A stretch of DNA of 15,597 nucleotides from an uncultured Collinsella sp. GTDB lineage: Bacteria; Actinomycetota; Coriobacteriia; Coriobacteriales; Coriobacteriaceae. The notes beneath the pieces are model-generated. The model ran no database searches. It had not been told where the DNA came from and was given only the letters and a program-made list of their open reading frames with translations. Where the stretch lies: contig URTW01000025.1 of the NCBI GenBank assembly GCA_900550815.1, positions 1 to 15,597 of the forward strand. The letters are read 5' to 3'. A program made the position numbers and the translations under genes. This document shows positions 1-6,951 of the stretch, piece after piece. How positions within the stretch are numbered: position 1 is the first letter of the stretch; each line of letters opens with the position of its first letter.

Positions 1-73
1 CCGTAAGCGGGCTTTGTCGCCTCTGCGCACATGGCAGCCCCCGCGCAGGCCCCGAGCCCCAGCTCCGTTTAAC

Positions 74-111
74 AACGCCACCGCCGAGCTCCCCTCCGGC
101 GGTGGCGTTTT
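74..111 (+). terminator. Strong rho-independent terminator
   Basis: A perfect 13-bp stem (AACGCCACCGCCG at 74-86 against CGGCGGTGGCGTT at 97-109) closes a 10-nt loop and runs into TTTT at 108-111. It presumably ends a plus-strand gene lying left of the window. No coding sequence can be supported in positions 1-73. Confidence 0.85.
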
Positions 112-223
112 CCATATGCGTCCGCAGGGGATGCACGAGATTGTCTTTGGTCTAGCCCAACCGGCATACGCTGGCGTGCGACAATTGGGGCTGCCGATAT
201 CACAACACTGAGAGAAGCCCGTC

Positions 224-889
224 ATGGAAGCGCATCAAAAGCAGATAACCGTTTATTCGAATCATACGGAAAGCGCGCCTGTCATCTACCTTCCTGTGGT
301 CGTGGGCGACGGCAGCGAGGTTTATAAGTGTTGCCGAGAGCTCGACTGTCCGCCATTCGCCCTCGTCACCATTGGCGGGCTCGATTGGAATCGCGAGCTG
401 AGCCCCTGGGCATGCGACGGGACCGTACGCGATGCCGAGCCTTTCGGCGGCCAAGCTGCCGATTTTCTTGATGAGCTGCTGAATCAGATAATCCCCCAGG
501 TCGAGTCGTCGCTTCCTCAGCCGCCCACCTGGCGCGGCATTGCCGGTTACTCGCTCGCGGGCCTCTTCGCACTCTGGTCCCTCTGGCAAACCGACGCCTT
601 TGACCGCGCGGCGAGCGCATCGGGGTCGCTGTGGTTTCCCGAATTTGTCGACCGTGCCAGTACGGCCCCTTTTGCCGGCAGCCCGCAAGCCGTCTATCTA
701 TCACTCGGCAAAAAGGAAACCAAGACGCCCAACCGCATGATGCGGCATGTACTCGACGACACACGCGCGATGGAAGCGTTGCTCGTCGAGCGCGGCATCC
801 CAACAACGCTGGAGCTCAACCCCGGCAATCACTTTGCCCAAACCGACTTACGCATGGCCCGCGGCATCCACTGGATAATGACACATTAA
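224..889 (+). CDS. Alpha/beta-hydrolase-fold esterase (COG2819/esterase D-like)
   Basis: A 221-aa soluble protein with no signal peptide or membrane segment. The nucleophile elbow GYSLAG places the catalytic Ser at residue 110, and GNHF near the C-terminus supplies the probable catalytic His at 203. The stretch around residues 46-54 (LVTIGGLDW) is the usual strand leading to the oxyanion region. The family (PF00756-like) hydrolyses esters such as S-formylglutathione or siderophore trilactones, but nothing here fixes the substrate. The ATG at 224 is preceded by a modest GAGAGAAG ribosome-binding site. The gene stands alone between the terminator at 74-111 and the shared terminator at 892-925, so it is probably monocistronic. 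I see no convincing sigma-70 promoter in 112-223. The fold assignment is firm; the exact reaction is open. Confidence 0.8.
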   Translation: MEAHQKQITVYSNHTESAPVIYLPVVVGDGSEVYKCCRELDCPPFALVTIGGLDWNRELSPWACDGTVRDAEPFGGQAADFLDELLNQIIPQVESSLPQPPTWRGIAGYSLAGLFALWSLWQTDAFDRAASASGSLWFPEFVDRASTAPFAGSPQAVYLSLGKKETKTPNRMMRHVLDDTRAMEALLVERGIPTTLELNPGNHFAQTDLRMARGIHWIMTH

Positions 890-931
890 AAATGGTGCCC
901 ACACGCATATACGCATGGGCACCATATCTTG
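887..931. terminator. Bidirectional terminator between convergent genes
   Basis: ATGGTGCCCA (892-901) and TGGGCACCAT (916-925) form a perfect 10-bp stem. The 14-nt loop holds two copies of a CGCAT-like motif. On the minus strand the stem is followed by a run of five U (plus-strand A at 888-892), which suits the end of the permease gene. On the plus strand it is followed by ATCTTGTTTT. It sits directly after the esterase stop codon and 26 nt beyond the permease stop. Confidence 0.85.
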
Positions 932-950
932 TTTTAGCTGAACGCAGCTG

Positions 951-2285
951 CTACTCAGCAGCCTCCTCAAGCTCGGAGACATCAAACTCAAAGTCGTTAC
1001 CCGGCAGGATGGCGTTGAGCACAATGCCCACCAGTGAGCCCACGGCAATGCCGGACAGCGAAATGGTCACGCCGCCCTGCGCCATCACGATGGCGCCGGC
1101 GGTGCGGTACGCGATGCCGAGCGAAAGCACGAGCACCAGCGCGGCAACCAGCACGTTGCGGTTGTTCTGGAAATCGACCTGGTTCTCGATGAGGTTGCGG
1201 ACGCCCACAGCGCTGATCATGCCGTAGAGCACGAGCGACTCACCGCCGATCACACACGCCGGCATGGCCGCAATGACAGCCGCGAACTTGGGGCAGAACG
1301 AAAGCACGATGGCGCAACACGCGGCAATTCGAATTACGCGCGGGTCGAACACGCGCGTCAGGGCGAGCACGCCGGTGTTCTCACCATACGTAGTGTTGGC
1401 CGGAGCGCCAAAGAGCGAAGCCAGAATCGTGGCAAGGCCGTCGCCGAGCAGCGTGCGATGCAGACCGGGATCGGCAATGTAGTTGCGCTCGCAAGTCGAA
1501 CCGATAGCAGAGATATCGCCGATATGCTCGATCATGGTCGCGAAGGCCAGCGGCATGATGGTGATGATGGCCGTCGTGGCAAGACCGCTATCGAACTGCG
1601 GCCCAAAGAGTGCAAACACGGTGTTGTCCCACACGATGGGCAAACCAACCCAAGGAGCGGCTGCGACGCCAGAAAAGTCGACCTCGCCGAGCGCAGCCGC
1701 AACGGCATAGCTCACCACAACGCCCAGCAAAATCGGCACGATCTTGACCATGCCACGGCCCCAGATGTTGCAGATGACGATAACGACAACGCCAATGACA
1801 GCCACAAGCCAGTTGGTCTGGCAGTTAGCAATAGCGGAACTTGCCAGGATCAAGCCGATGGAAATGACGATGGGGCCAGTCACCACCGGCGGAAAGAAAC
1901 GCATGACACGCTTGGCGCCAAACGCGCGGAAGAGCGCCGCCAGCACCGGATAGAGCAGACCGGCACAAGCTACGCCCAGGCAGGCGTAGGGCAAAAGCTC
2001 GGCCTCGCCGTTGGGCGCGATTGCGGCATAACCGGCAATAAAGGCAAACGATGAGCCTAAGAATGCCGGTACCTTACCGCGCGACAGAAAATGAAACAGC
2101 AGCGCGCCGACGCCGGCGAACAGAAGCGTCGCCGAAACGGAAAGGCCGGTGAGCACGGGCACGAGCACCGTGGCTCCGAACATCGCAAACATGTGTTGCA
2201 AACCCAACACGAACATGCGCGGGCGGCCGAGCGACGATGCGGCGTAGATGACATCGCTGACGGCGGGCGTCGAGGACTGGGACAT
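951..2285 (-). CDS. uraA: NCS2-family uracil/xanthine permease
   Basis: A 444-aa integral membrane protein of alternating hydrophobic segments, the right length for NCS2 (about 430-450 aa, 14 transmembrane helices). The family signature QHMFAMFGATVLVP starts at residue 30. The substrate-site helices are visible as MIEHIGD (Glu253, His254, Asp257) and TTYGENTG (Glu302), matching Glu241 and Glu290 of E. coli UraA. Asp257 stands where UraA has His245; Asp here is common in the uracil-xanthine group and in XanQ, so uracil is likely but xanthine cannot be excluded. It would import the nucleobase by proton symport. The ATG has a good GAAAGGA site upstream on the minus strand. It follows the MetE-like gene by 122 nt, probably with its own promoter, and ends at the shared terminator at 892-925. 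Confidence 0.88.
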   Translation of the reverse strand: MSQSSTPAVSDVIYAASSLGRPRMFVLGLQHMFAMFGATVLVPVLTGLSVSATLLFAGVGALLFHFLSRGKVPAFLGSSFAFIAGYAAIAPNGEAELLPYACLGVACAGLLYPVLAALFRAFGAKRVMRFFPPVVTGPIVISIGLILASSAIANCQTNWLVAVIGVVVIVICNIWGRGMVKIVPILLGVVVSYAVAAALGEVDFSGVAAAPWVGLPIVWDNTVFALFGPQFDSGLATTAIITIMPLAFATMIEHIGDISAIGSTCERNYIADPGLHRTLLGDGLATILASLFGAPANTTYGENTGVLALTRVFDPRVIRIAACCAIVLSFCPKFAAVIAAMPACVIGGESLVLYGMISAVGVRNLIENQVDFQNNRNVLVAALVLVLSLGIAYRTAGAIVMAQGGVTISLSGIAVGSLVGIVLNAILPGNDFEFDVSELEEAAE

Positions 2286-2354
2286 GGATGTCCTTTCGAA
2301 TGGAAGGGCGATCAGGCATATCGGATAACCTGCCCGAACGATACGATCCGAACC

Positions 2355-2360
2355 ATTGTA
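2355..2360 (-). promoter_or_regulatory. Possible -10 element for the permease gene
   Basis: Read on the minus strand this is TACAAT, five of six matches to the sigma-70 -10 consensus. It would give a leader of roughly 65 nt before the permease start. No good -35 hexamer lies 16-18 nt upstream, so the call is tentative. Confidence 0.3.
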
Positions 2361-2407
2361 CGCGATACACTATGCCTCGCACGCGCCGCCACCTGCAAAC
2401 ACTAGCG

Positions 2408-3541
2408 CTATTTCCAAACGCGCTCGGCAATGCGCTTGACCAGCGCGATCTTTGCCCATTGCTCATCCTCGGTCAGCTTGTTGCCAATCTCGCAGCTGGC
2501 AAAGCCGCACTGAGGCGACAGATACAGGTTCTCGAGCGGCACGTACTTTGCAGCCTCGCGGATGCGCTCGACGATAACATCCTCGTTCTCGAGCTCTGCC
2601 GCCTTGGTGGTTACCAAGCCCAGCACGACCTTCTTGCCCGGGGCAACGTACTTGAGCGGCTCAAAACCGCCGGCGCGCGGCGTATCGAACTCCAAGTAAA
2701 ATGCGTCGACATCCTCGTTTGCGAACAGGTACGGCGCGATGGGGTCGTAGCCGCCCTCGAAGGCATAGGTAGAGTGGTAGTTGCCGCGGCATACATGCGT
2801 GTTGATAACCAGATCGTCGGGCTTGTCCGCGATGGCGGCGTTGTTGAGCGCCACGCCCAGCTCGCTTACCTTTTGCAGATCGACCGGGCTCATGCCGGTC
2901 TTGGACACAAAGTCGGTATCGCAGTAGATGCCCCAGGTGCAGTCATCAAACTGGATGTTGCGGCAGCCTGCTGCGTACAGGTCGGCGATCACCGTACGAT
3001 AAGCGGCTGCAATGGCGTCGGCAAGTTCCTCATCGGTCTTGTAGACGGCGCGCAGGCTCTCCTGCTGGCCGTCGCAGCGATCGAGCGTGACCTCAGAGAA
3101 CGTTTGAATCGGCGCCGGGATGGTTTGACGCGCGACCTGGTCCTCCCCCTCGAGCGCCTTGACAAATTTAAAGTGCTCGACGAACGGATGGTTCTCGCCG
3201 CTGATGGGACCGGTCACCACGGCGGTGTCTGCCGTCGTCTCCTCGTCATGGAACATATAGCCCGTGCGCGAGGTGCGACGCTCGACGCCGTTCAGCCCCC
3301 ACATAAAATCGAGGTGCCAGTAGCTGCGGCGAAACTCGCCATCGGTGATGACCTGCAGGCCGGCGGCCTTCTGCTTGGCCACTAAGTCGCGGATGGCCTC
3401 GTCCTCGACGGCCTTAAGGCCGGAAGCGTCGAGTTTACCCGCGACATAGGCGGCGCGGGCGTCCTTGACGGCCTGCGGACGAAGAAAACTGCCGACGATA
3501 TCGGCGCGAAACGGCGCGTTCGGTTGAATCGAAGTGCTCAT
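2408..3541 (-). CDS. Core-MetE methyltransferase, YxjG/YxjH-like (B12-independent methionine synthase family)
   Basis: A 377-aa cytoplasmic protein equivalent to the C-terminal catalytic barrel of MetE alone; full MetE is about 750 aa. All four zinc ligands of the family are present: His249 and Cys251 in NTHVCRG, Glu284 in YLEFD, and Cys345 in SPQCG. It should therefore bind Zn and activate a thiol such as homocysteine for methylation. The N-terminal DIVGSFLRP and ITDGEFRR motifs are typical of the YxjG/YxjH group. An in-frame ATG 18 nt further upstream exists, but the ribosome-binding site AAAGGGAG lies between the two and points to the ATG at 3541. The methyl donor is unclear, since standalone core-MetE proteins are not all folate-dependent. 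The LysR-type regulator gene is immediately upstream on the same strand, with a probable operator between them. Confidence 0.85.
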   Translation of the reverse strand: MSTSIQPNAPFRADIVGSFLRPQAVKDARAAYVAGKLDASGLKAVEDEAIRDLVAKQKAAGLQVITDGEFRRSYWHLDFMWGLNGVERRTSRTGYMFHDEETTADTAVVTGPISGENHPFVEHFKFVKALEGEDQVARQTIPAPIQTFSEVTLDRCDGQQESLRAVYKTDEELADAIAAAYRTVIADLYAAGCRNIQFDDCTWGIYCDTDFVSKTGMSPVDLQKVSELGVALNNAAIADKPDDLVINTHVCRGNYHSTYAFEGGYDPIAPYLFANEDVDAFYLEFDTPRAGGFEPLKYVAPGKKVVLGLVTTKAAELENEDVIVERIREAAKYVPLENLYLSPQCGFASCEIGNKLTEDEQWAKIALVKRIAERVWK

Positions 3542-3582
3542 AGATATCTCCCTTTGCATTGGTTGCTTTATCGAGACAGAGT

Positions 3583-3594
3583 ATGAGCGCTCAT
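3583..3594. promoter_or_regulatory. 12-bp perfect palindrome in the MetE-like leader
   Basis: ATGAGCGCTCAT reads identically on both strands. It lies 42-53 nt upstream of the MetE-like start and just downstream of a possible minus-strand -10 element (TATATT, 3608-3613). In that position it could be a repressor operator. The binding protein is unknown, and a 12-mer palindrome can also arise by chance. Confidence 0.35.
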
Positions 3595-3627
3595 GTGGTC
3601 ATCGTAAAATATACGTTTATGACAGTT

Positions 3628-3650
3628 TGATATAGATGCTTCCTATATCA
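3628..3650. promoter_or_regulatory. LysR-type operator resembling the methionine-regulator box (TATAG-N7-CTATA)
   Basis: TGATATAG (3628-3635) and CTATATCA (3643-3650) form a perfect 8-bp inverted repeat with a 7-nt spacer. Inside it lies the classic LysR pattern T-N11-A (T3633, A3645). The core TATAG-N7-CTATA has the same half-sites and spacing as the box of the methionine regulator MtaR/MetR of streptococci, TATAGTTTNAAACTATA, as I recall it. It lies between the LysR gene and the MetE-like gene, about 15 nt upstream of the possible -10 at 3608-3613 on the minus strand. That suits an activator site for the methyltransferase gene. The regulator encoded next door is the obvious candidate to bind it. 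Confidence 0.6.
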
Positions 3651-3695
3651 GTCTGGACTGCCATAAAGAGATTTGACCCGTGCAGAATACAGCGG

Positions 3696-4592
3696 CTAAA
3701 TATGCTGACGAATCGCGTCGATATAGGCTTGGCCGTAGCGCGTGAGCGTCGTGTTCTTGCGCGTAATGATGCCGATCTCCATGTACTCGTCCACATCGAG
3801 CGGAATCGAGATGATGACGGGGCCGTTGAGCTCGTGACTGATCACGCCTGAGCATACCGTGTAGCCGTTGAGGCCCATGGCCAGGTTGAACAGCGTCGCA
3901 CGGTCGCGCACGCGGATATTCTTGCGGCGCTCAAACGTCGAGGTCAGTTCCTCGGAATAGTAGAACGAGTTATAACTGCCCTGCTCATAGGACAGGAACG
4001 GGTAGTCTTCCAAGTCCTCGAGCGTCACGCTGGAGCGGCCCGCCAGCGGATGGTCTGCGCACACAAAAACGTGCGGCGTGGCGCAGAAGAGCCCTTCGAA
4101 CACGAGCTCGTTGGCCGCCAGCATGCGCTCGATGACCTCGCGATTGTGCTCCGACAGATACAGGATGCCCAGTTCGCTTTTCATATGCGCGACGTCCTCG
4201 ATAATCTCGTGAGTCTGCTCCTCGCGCAGGGTAAAGTCGTAGCGCGCGGCATCGAACTCACGGATCACATCGACAAACGCATTAACGGCAAAGGAATAAT
4301 GCTGGCAGCTCACACTAAAGTGCGGCACCTGCTCGGACGCGCCCTTGTACTTGCCTTCGAGCAGATCGGCCTGGTCGAGCACCTGGCGCGCATAGCCCAA
4401 GAAGGTCTCGCCTTCCTCGGACACAATGACGCCCTTGTTGGTGCGCTCAAAGATGTGCACACCCATCTCGTTTTCGAGATCGCGAATCGACGCGGTAATC
4501 GAAGGCTGCGACACAAAGAGACGGCGCGAGGCCTCGGTAATGCTGCCGCATGCGGCAACTTTGACGACATATCTGAGCTGCTGGAGCTTCAT
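3696..4592 (-). CDS. LysR-type transcriptional regulator, methionine/cysteine-control type (MtaR/CmbR-like)
   Basis: A 298-aa protein with an N-terminal winged helix-turn-helix (about residues 1-60; GSITEASRRLFVSQPSITAS is the recognition region) and a periplasmic-binding-like effector domain (about 90-295). The effector domain carries stretches such as LREEQTHEIIEDV, SELGILYLSEHN, EDLEDYPFLSYEQG, DRATLFNLAMGLNGYT and IPLDVDE. I associate these with the streptococcal and clostridial MtaR/CmbR regulators of methionine and cysteine genes. The ATG at 4592 is chosen because it begins the canonical LysR start (MKLQQLRYV) and follows an AGGGAGAAGG site; a longer open frame upstream lies inside the HAD gene. 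The gene follows the HAD gene by 10 nt, so they are probably cotranscribed. Its likely target is the MetE-like gene downstream. The effector molecule is not evident. Confidence 0.88.
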   Translation of the reverse strand: MKLQQLRYVVKVAACGSITEASRRLFVSQPSITASIRDLENEMGVHIFERTNKGVIVSEEGETFLGYARQVLDQADLLEGKYKGASEQVPHFSVSCQHYSFAVNAFVDVIREFDAARYDFTLREEQTHEIIEDVAHMKSELGILYLSEHNREVIERMLAANELVFEGLFCATPHVFVCADHPLAGRSSVTLEDLEDYPFLSYEQGSYNSFYYSEELTSTFERRKNIRVRDRATLFNLAMGLNGYTVCSGVISHELNGPVIISIPLDVDEYMEIGIITRKNTTLTRYGQAYIDAIRQHI

Positions 4593-4602
4593 AGCCTTCT
4601 CC

Positions 4603-5511
4603 CTAGACGTTCGTGATGCCAAGACCCGCCGCGTCCATCTGGCGCATAAACGGCGGCATCTCCCCCGTCGCGGCGCAGACGGCAATCTGATGCAGAGCCC
4701 CGGCAACCGCATCGTCTGCCGCAGCGCCGATATGCCAGCGCGCGGCAGCCGTGACAGCCTCGTTGGCATTGGCGACTGCAACGGAGTTGGGAACGGCACC
4801 GATCATGGGCAAATCGTTATCGGAATCGCCAAATACGGCCACCTCATCGGGCGTCAGACCCAAAGCGCGCGCCAACTCCAGCGCAGCGCAACCCTTGTCC
4901 CAACCGGCTGGAAGAATGTCGAACAGGCGCACTCGGTTGTTGGGAAACACAAGCGAGAGTTCCGGCACCTCAGCGGCAACGCGCTCGCGTAGCTCCGCGA
5001 GCTCCTCACGCGAACGGGCACTCCAGATATTCGCCTTAAACACCGGCGCATCATCGACGACGGGACGGCACGGAGCCTCTTCGCCTTTGAGCCACGCATT
5101 GCCGCCCGACTCCATAGCGCGACACACACGCTCGGGATCGCTCGTCACGCAGTAGGCATCGTTGCCCCAAAAGTCATCGCCCAGGCTGTAGACCTTCAGG
5201 TACGTATCGTCGGTCTCTTGCTCAAGATAGTCGGCAAGGCGCATGAGGGCACCGTTGTCGCTCGCACGGGAGGCAACAACCTCGCCGTCGACAAACATCA
5301 CCTGGCCGTTACAAAACGCGCCAGTCGAAAAACACTCGGAACGATTTTTGAACATCCAGCCCATCGCGGACGGCTGGCGACCCGAAACCGGTCCAAAGTG
5401 CAGGCCCGCCGTCTGCATGGCATGAATACCCTCAATGGCGTAGTCGCTGGCGCCGTCATGCCCGGCTGGAATCAGCGTATCGTCCATATCGGTCAGCACA
5501 AGTTTAATCAT
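4603..5511 (-). CDS. Cof-type HAD-IIB phosphatase
   Basis: A 302-aa soluble HAD hydrolase with all catalytic motifs: motif I DMDDT (nucleophile Asp8, acid/base Asp10), motif II VSGR (Ser43), the motif III lysine (Lys206 in WDKG) and motif IV GDSDND (228-233) for Mg binding. The long insert between motifs II and III is the C2 cap of subclass IIB. Relatives dephosphorylate sugar phosphates, pyridoxal phosphate or flavin and thiamin precursors, so the substrate cannot be named from sequence. GGGGG six nt upstream of the ATG serves as the ribosome-binding site. It is the first gene of a probable two-gene unit with the LysR regulator and is divergent from the riboswitch-controlled thiamin operon. 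A link to thiamin or methionine metabolism is only suggested by position. Confidence 0.85.
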   Translation of the reverse strand: MIKLVLTDMDDTLIPAGHDGASDYAIEGIHAMQTAGLHFGPVSGRQPSAMGWMFKNRSECFSTGAFCNGQVMFVDGEVVASRASDNGALMRLADYLEQETDDTYLKVYSLGDDFWGNDAYCVTSDPERVCRAMESGGNAWLKGEEAPCRPVVDDAPVFKANIWSARSREELAELRERVAAEVPELSLVFPNNRVRLFDILPAGWDKGCAALELARALGLTPDEVAVFGDSDNDLPMIGAVPNSVAVANANEAVTAAARWHIGAAADDAVAGALHQIAVCAATGEMPPFMRQMDAAGLGITNV

Positions 5512-5539
5512 AAGGCCCCCATTCGTATCGGTCCTACCT

Positions 5540-5545
5540 ATTGTA
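5540..5545 (-). promoter_or_regulatory. Possible -10 element for the HAD-LysR unit
   Basis: TACAAT on the minus strand, about 29-34 nt upstream of the HAD start. The best -35 candidates at 16-18 nt spacing are weak. The call rests on the hexamer and its position in the divergent intergenic region. Confidence 0.3.
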
Positions 5546-5564
5546 ACGACCAGCCAAAATAAAC

Positions 5565-5593
5565 CTGTCCCTTTTTGGCAGGTGCGTTAGTAT
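5565..5593 (+). promoter_or_regulatory. Probable promoter of the thiamin operon
   Basis: TAGTAT (5588-5593) is a fair -10 element placed about 7 nt before the expected transcript start near 5600. That is just ahead of the riboswitch aptamer. The hexamer 17 nt upstream, CTGTCC at 5565-5570, is a poor -35. The location is better supported than the sequence match. Confidence 0.35.
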
Positions 5594-5608
5594 AGGGAAC
5601 AACAGATT

Positions 5609-5703
5609 CGATGCGGGAGTGCCGGCGGTGCAAACCACAAGGCTGAGAGGGCAATGGGCCCAATCCTTTGAACCTGTCAGTTAATGCTGGCGTAGGGAGC
5701 ATG
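5609..5703 (+). promoter_or_regulatory. TPP riboswitch (THI element)
   Basis: The conserved landmarks appear in order: GGGAGTGCC near 5615, the core CTGAGA at 5643-5648, CCTTTGAACCTG at 5665-5676, TTAATGCTGG at 5681-5690 and CGTAGGGA at 5691-5698. The ends pair as P1, with ATGC at 5611-5614 against GCAT at 5699-5702. It binds thiamin pyrophosphate in the nascent transcript and should shut off the downstream operon when TPP is plentiful. The terminator at 5715-5744 is the likely expression platform. The genes that follow (thiM, a thiamin-binding protein, thiE) confirm the assignment. Confidence 0.95.
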
Positions 5704-5714
5704 CCGCCTTTACA

Positions 5715-5744
5715 GGGGCGCTGTCTATGCACAGCGCCCCTTTT
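5715..5744 (+). terminator. Intrinsic terminator serving as the riboswitch expression platform
   Basis: GGGGCGCTGT (5715-5724) and ACAGCGCCCC (5731-5740) form a perfect 10-bp stem with a 6-nt loop, followed directly by TTTT. It lies 12 nt after the TPP aptamer and 22 nt before thiM. This fits premature termination when TPP is bound. I did not identify the antiterminator strand with certainty. Confidence 0.88.
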
Positions 5745-5766
5745 CTATGCCAAGGAGGCATGTGCA

Positions 5767-6606
5767 GTGATTGATTCGGAACAGCTTAAGCAAAATGTGG
5801 TCAAGGCCGTGGAGGAGATTCGCGCCACCAATCCGATGGCCGGCTCCATCACCAACACGGTGACGCTCGACTTTGTCGCCAACGCGCAGCTCGCCGTGGG
5901 CGGTTCGGCCGCCATGGTCTATCTGCCCGACGAGGGCGAGGCGCTCGTTGCCGGCGGCGGCGCCATCTATCTCAACATGGGCACGCTCTTCCCCATCTAC
6001 GAGCAGACGATTCCCCGCGCGGCCAAGGCGGCACACGACGCCGGCAAGCCCTGGGTGCTCGATCCGGTGGGCCTAGGCATCGGTAGCCTGCGCACCCAGC
6101 TGGTAATCGAGCTCAAGCAGTACAAGCCCGCCATCGTACGCGGCAACGCCTCCGAGATCATCGCACTCGCCGGCTTGTGGGGTCTTGAGGGCGAGGCGGC
6201 CGATCTGAGCCGCGTGCGCGGTGTCGATACCACCGACACGGTCGACGCCGCCCGCGATGCCGCCGTGGCGCTCGCCCGCTACACCGGCGGCGCCGTAGTG
6301 GTCTCGGGCGAAGTCGAGCTGATCACCGACGGCACGACCGTGGCCATGTCCCACGGCGGCAGCCCGCTCATGTCCTAGATCACCGGCTGCGGCTGCTCGC
6401 AGGGCGGCGTGCTGGCCGTGTACGCCTGCGCCGCCGACCCGTTTACGGCAGCCGTCTGCGGCACCGCCGTCTACTACGTGGCCGGCACGCGTGCCGCCGC
6501 TGTCGCCGACGCCCCGGCAAGCTTTAAGGTCGCCTTTATCGACGAGCTCTACCGCGCGACCGCCCAGGACATCGCCAACAACCAGCTCGAGCTCGAGGAG
6601 GCGTAA
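5767..6606 (+). pseudogene. thiM: Hydroxyethylthiazole kinase gene interrupted by an in-frame TAG
   Basis: ThiM phosphorylates 4-methyl-5-(2-hydroxyethyl)thiazole with ATP for thiamin salvage. The frame starts at GTG 5767, 8 nt after a perfect AAGGAGG (5752-5758), and runs 279 codons to TAA at 6604-6606, the normal family length. Codon 204 (6376-6378) is TAG. Before it the protein is a clean ThiM, with GSITNTVT, VLDPVGLG, RGNASEI and GEVELITDG. After it the same frame resumes with ITGCGCSQGG, the TGxGC anion-hole and catalytic-Cys motif, and 75 well-conserved residues. The stop replaces a codon that is usually Lys or Gln, so a single CAG-to-TAG or AAG-to-TAG change explains it. The 203-residue product lacks the catalytic motif and should be inactive. 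TAG ends most other genes here, so it is not reassigned. A sequencing error or rare readthrough remains possible. Confidence 0.85.
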
Positions 6607-6609
6607 GCC

Positions 6610-6951
6610 ATGTCCGAGCCCGCAACCAATGCCGGAATGAACACGCTCATCGCCGTGGCCATCGCCCCGTGCGGCACCGGCGACGAGCTGTCCGCCGAGG
6701 TCGCCGAGGTCGTGCGCGTCATTCGCGAGAGCGGCCTTCCCAACCGCACCACCTCGATGTTCACCGAGATCGAGGGCGACTGGGACGAGGTCATGCAGGT
6801 CGTGCGCGACGCAACCTTTGTGTTGGCGAGCAAGGGAATCCGCACCGAAGTCGTGCTCAAAGCCGATATTCGACCCGGATTTACCGACACCATGACCGGC
6901 AAGCTCGAGCGCATGGAAGCACAGATCAAAAAGCAGGAGGAAGCACGATGA
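6610..6951 (+). CDS. Thiamin-binding protein of the DUF77/MTH1187 family
   Basis: A 113-aa single-domain protein of the YkoF/MTH1187 type. The pattern VAIAPCGTGDELSAEVAEVV, then SGLPNRTTSMFTEIEG, then a helix ending ASKGIRTEVVLKADIRPG is the usual ferredoxin-like fold with a ligand pocket. Family members bind thiamin or its pyrimidine moiety and accompany thiamin transport or salvage genes. GAGGAGG at 6595-6601 precedes the ATG by 8 nt. The gene lies 3 nt after the thiM stop and overlaps thiE by 4 nt (ATGA), so it is translationally tied to the operon and controlled by the TPP riboswitch. It is a soluble cytoplasmic protein. Whether it buffers, delivers or senses thiamin is not known from sequence. 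Confidence 0.82.
   Translation: MSEPATNAGMNTLIAVAIAPCGTGDELSAEVAEVVRVIRESGLPNRTTSMFTEIEGDWDEVMQVVRDATFVLASKGIRTEVVLKADIRPGFTDTMTGKLERMEAQIKKQEEAR

Noticed and set aside
14..211. 65-codon plus-strand open frame at the left edge
   Set aside because: It runs straight through the strong terminator hairpin at 74-111, has no ribosome-binding site and no recognisable protein features.
2288..3385. 365-codon plus-strand open frame antisense to the MetE-like gene
   Set aside because: Its translation shows no family motifs, while the opposite strand encodes a clear zinc methyltransferase with a good ribosome-binding site. Long antisense frames are expected in GC-rich coding DNA.
3542..3695. S-box (SAM-I) riboswitch before the MetE-like gene
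   Set aside because: Related genes in Bacillus have one, but none of the conserved S-box segments are present. The leader is short and holds palindromic operator-like sites instead.
4593..4799. N-terminal extension of the LysR regulator to an ATG at 4799
   Set aside because: The extra 69 residues are Arg/Pro-rich, overlap the HAD gene, and are absent from the LysR family, whose proteins begin at MKLQQLRYV. A good ribosome-binding site precedes 4592.
6376..6378. TAG as a reassigned sense codon or pyrrolysine codon in thiM
   Set aside because: TAG is the terminal stop of most genes in this window, there is no pyl-type context, and ThiM does not use pyrrolysine. A nonsense change or sequence error is simpler.
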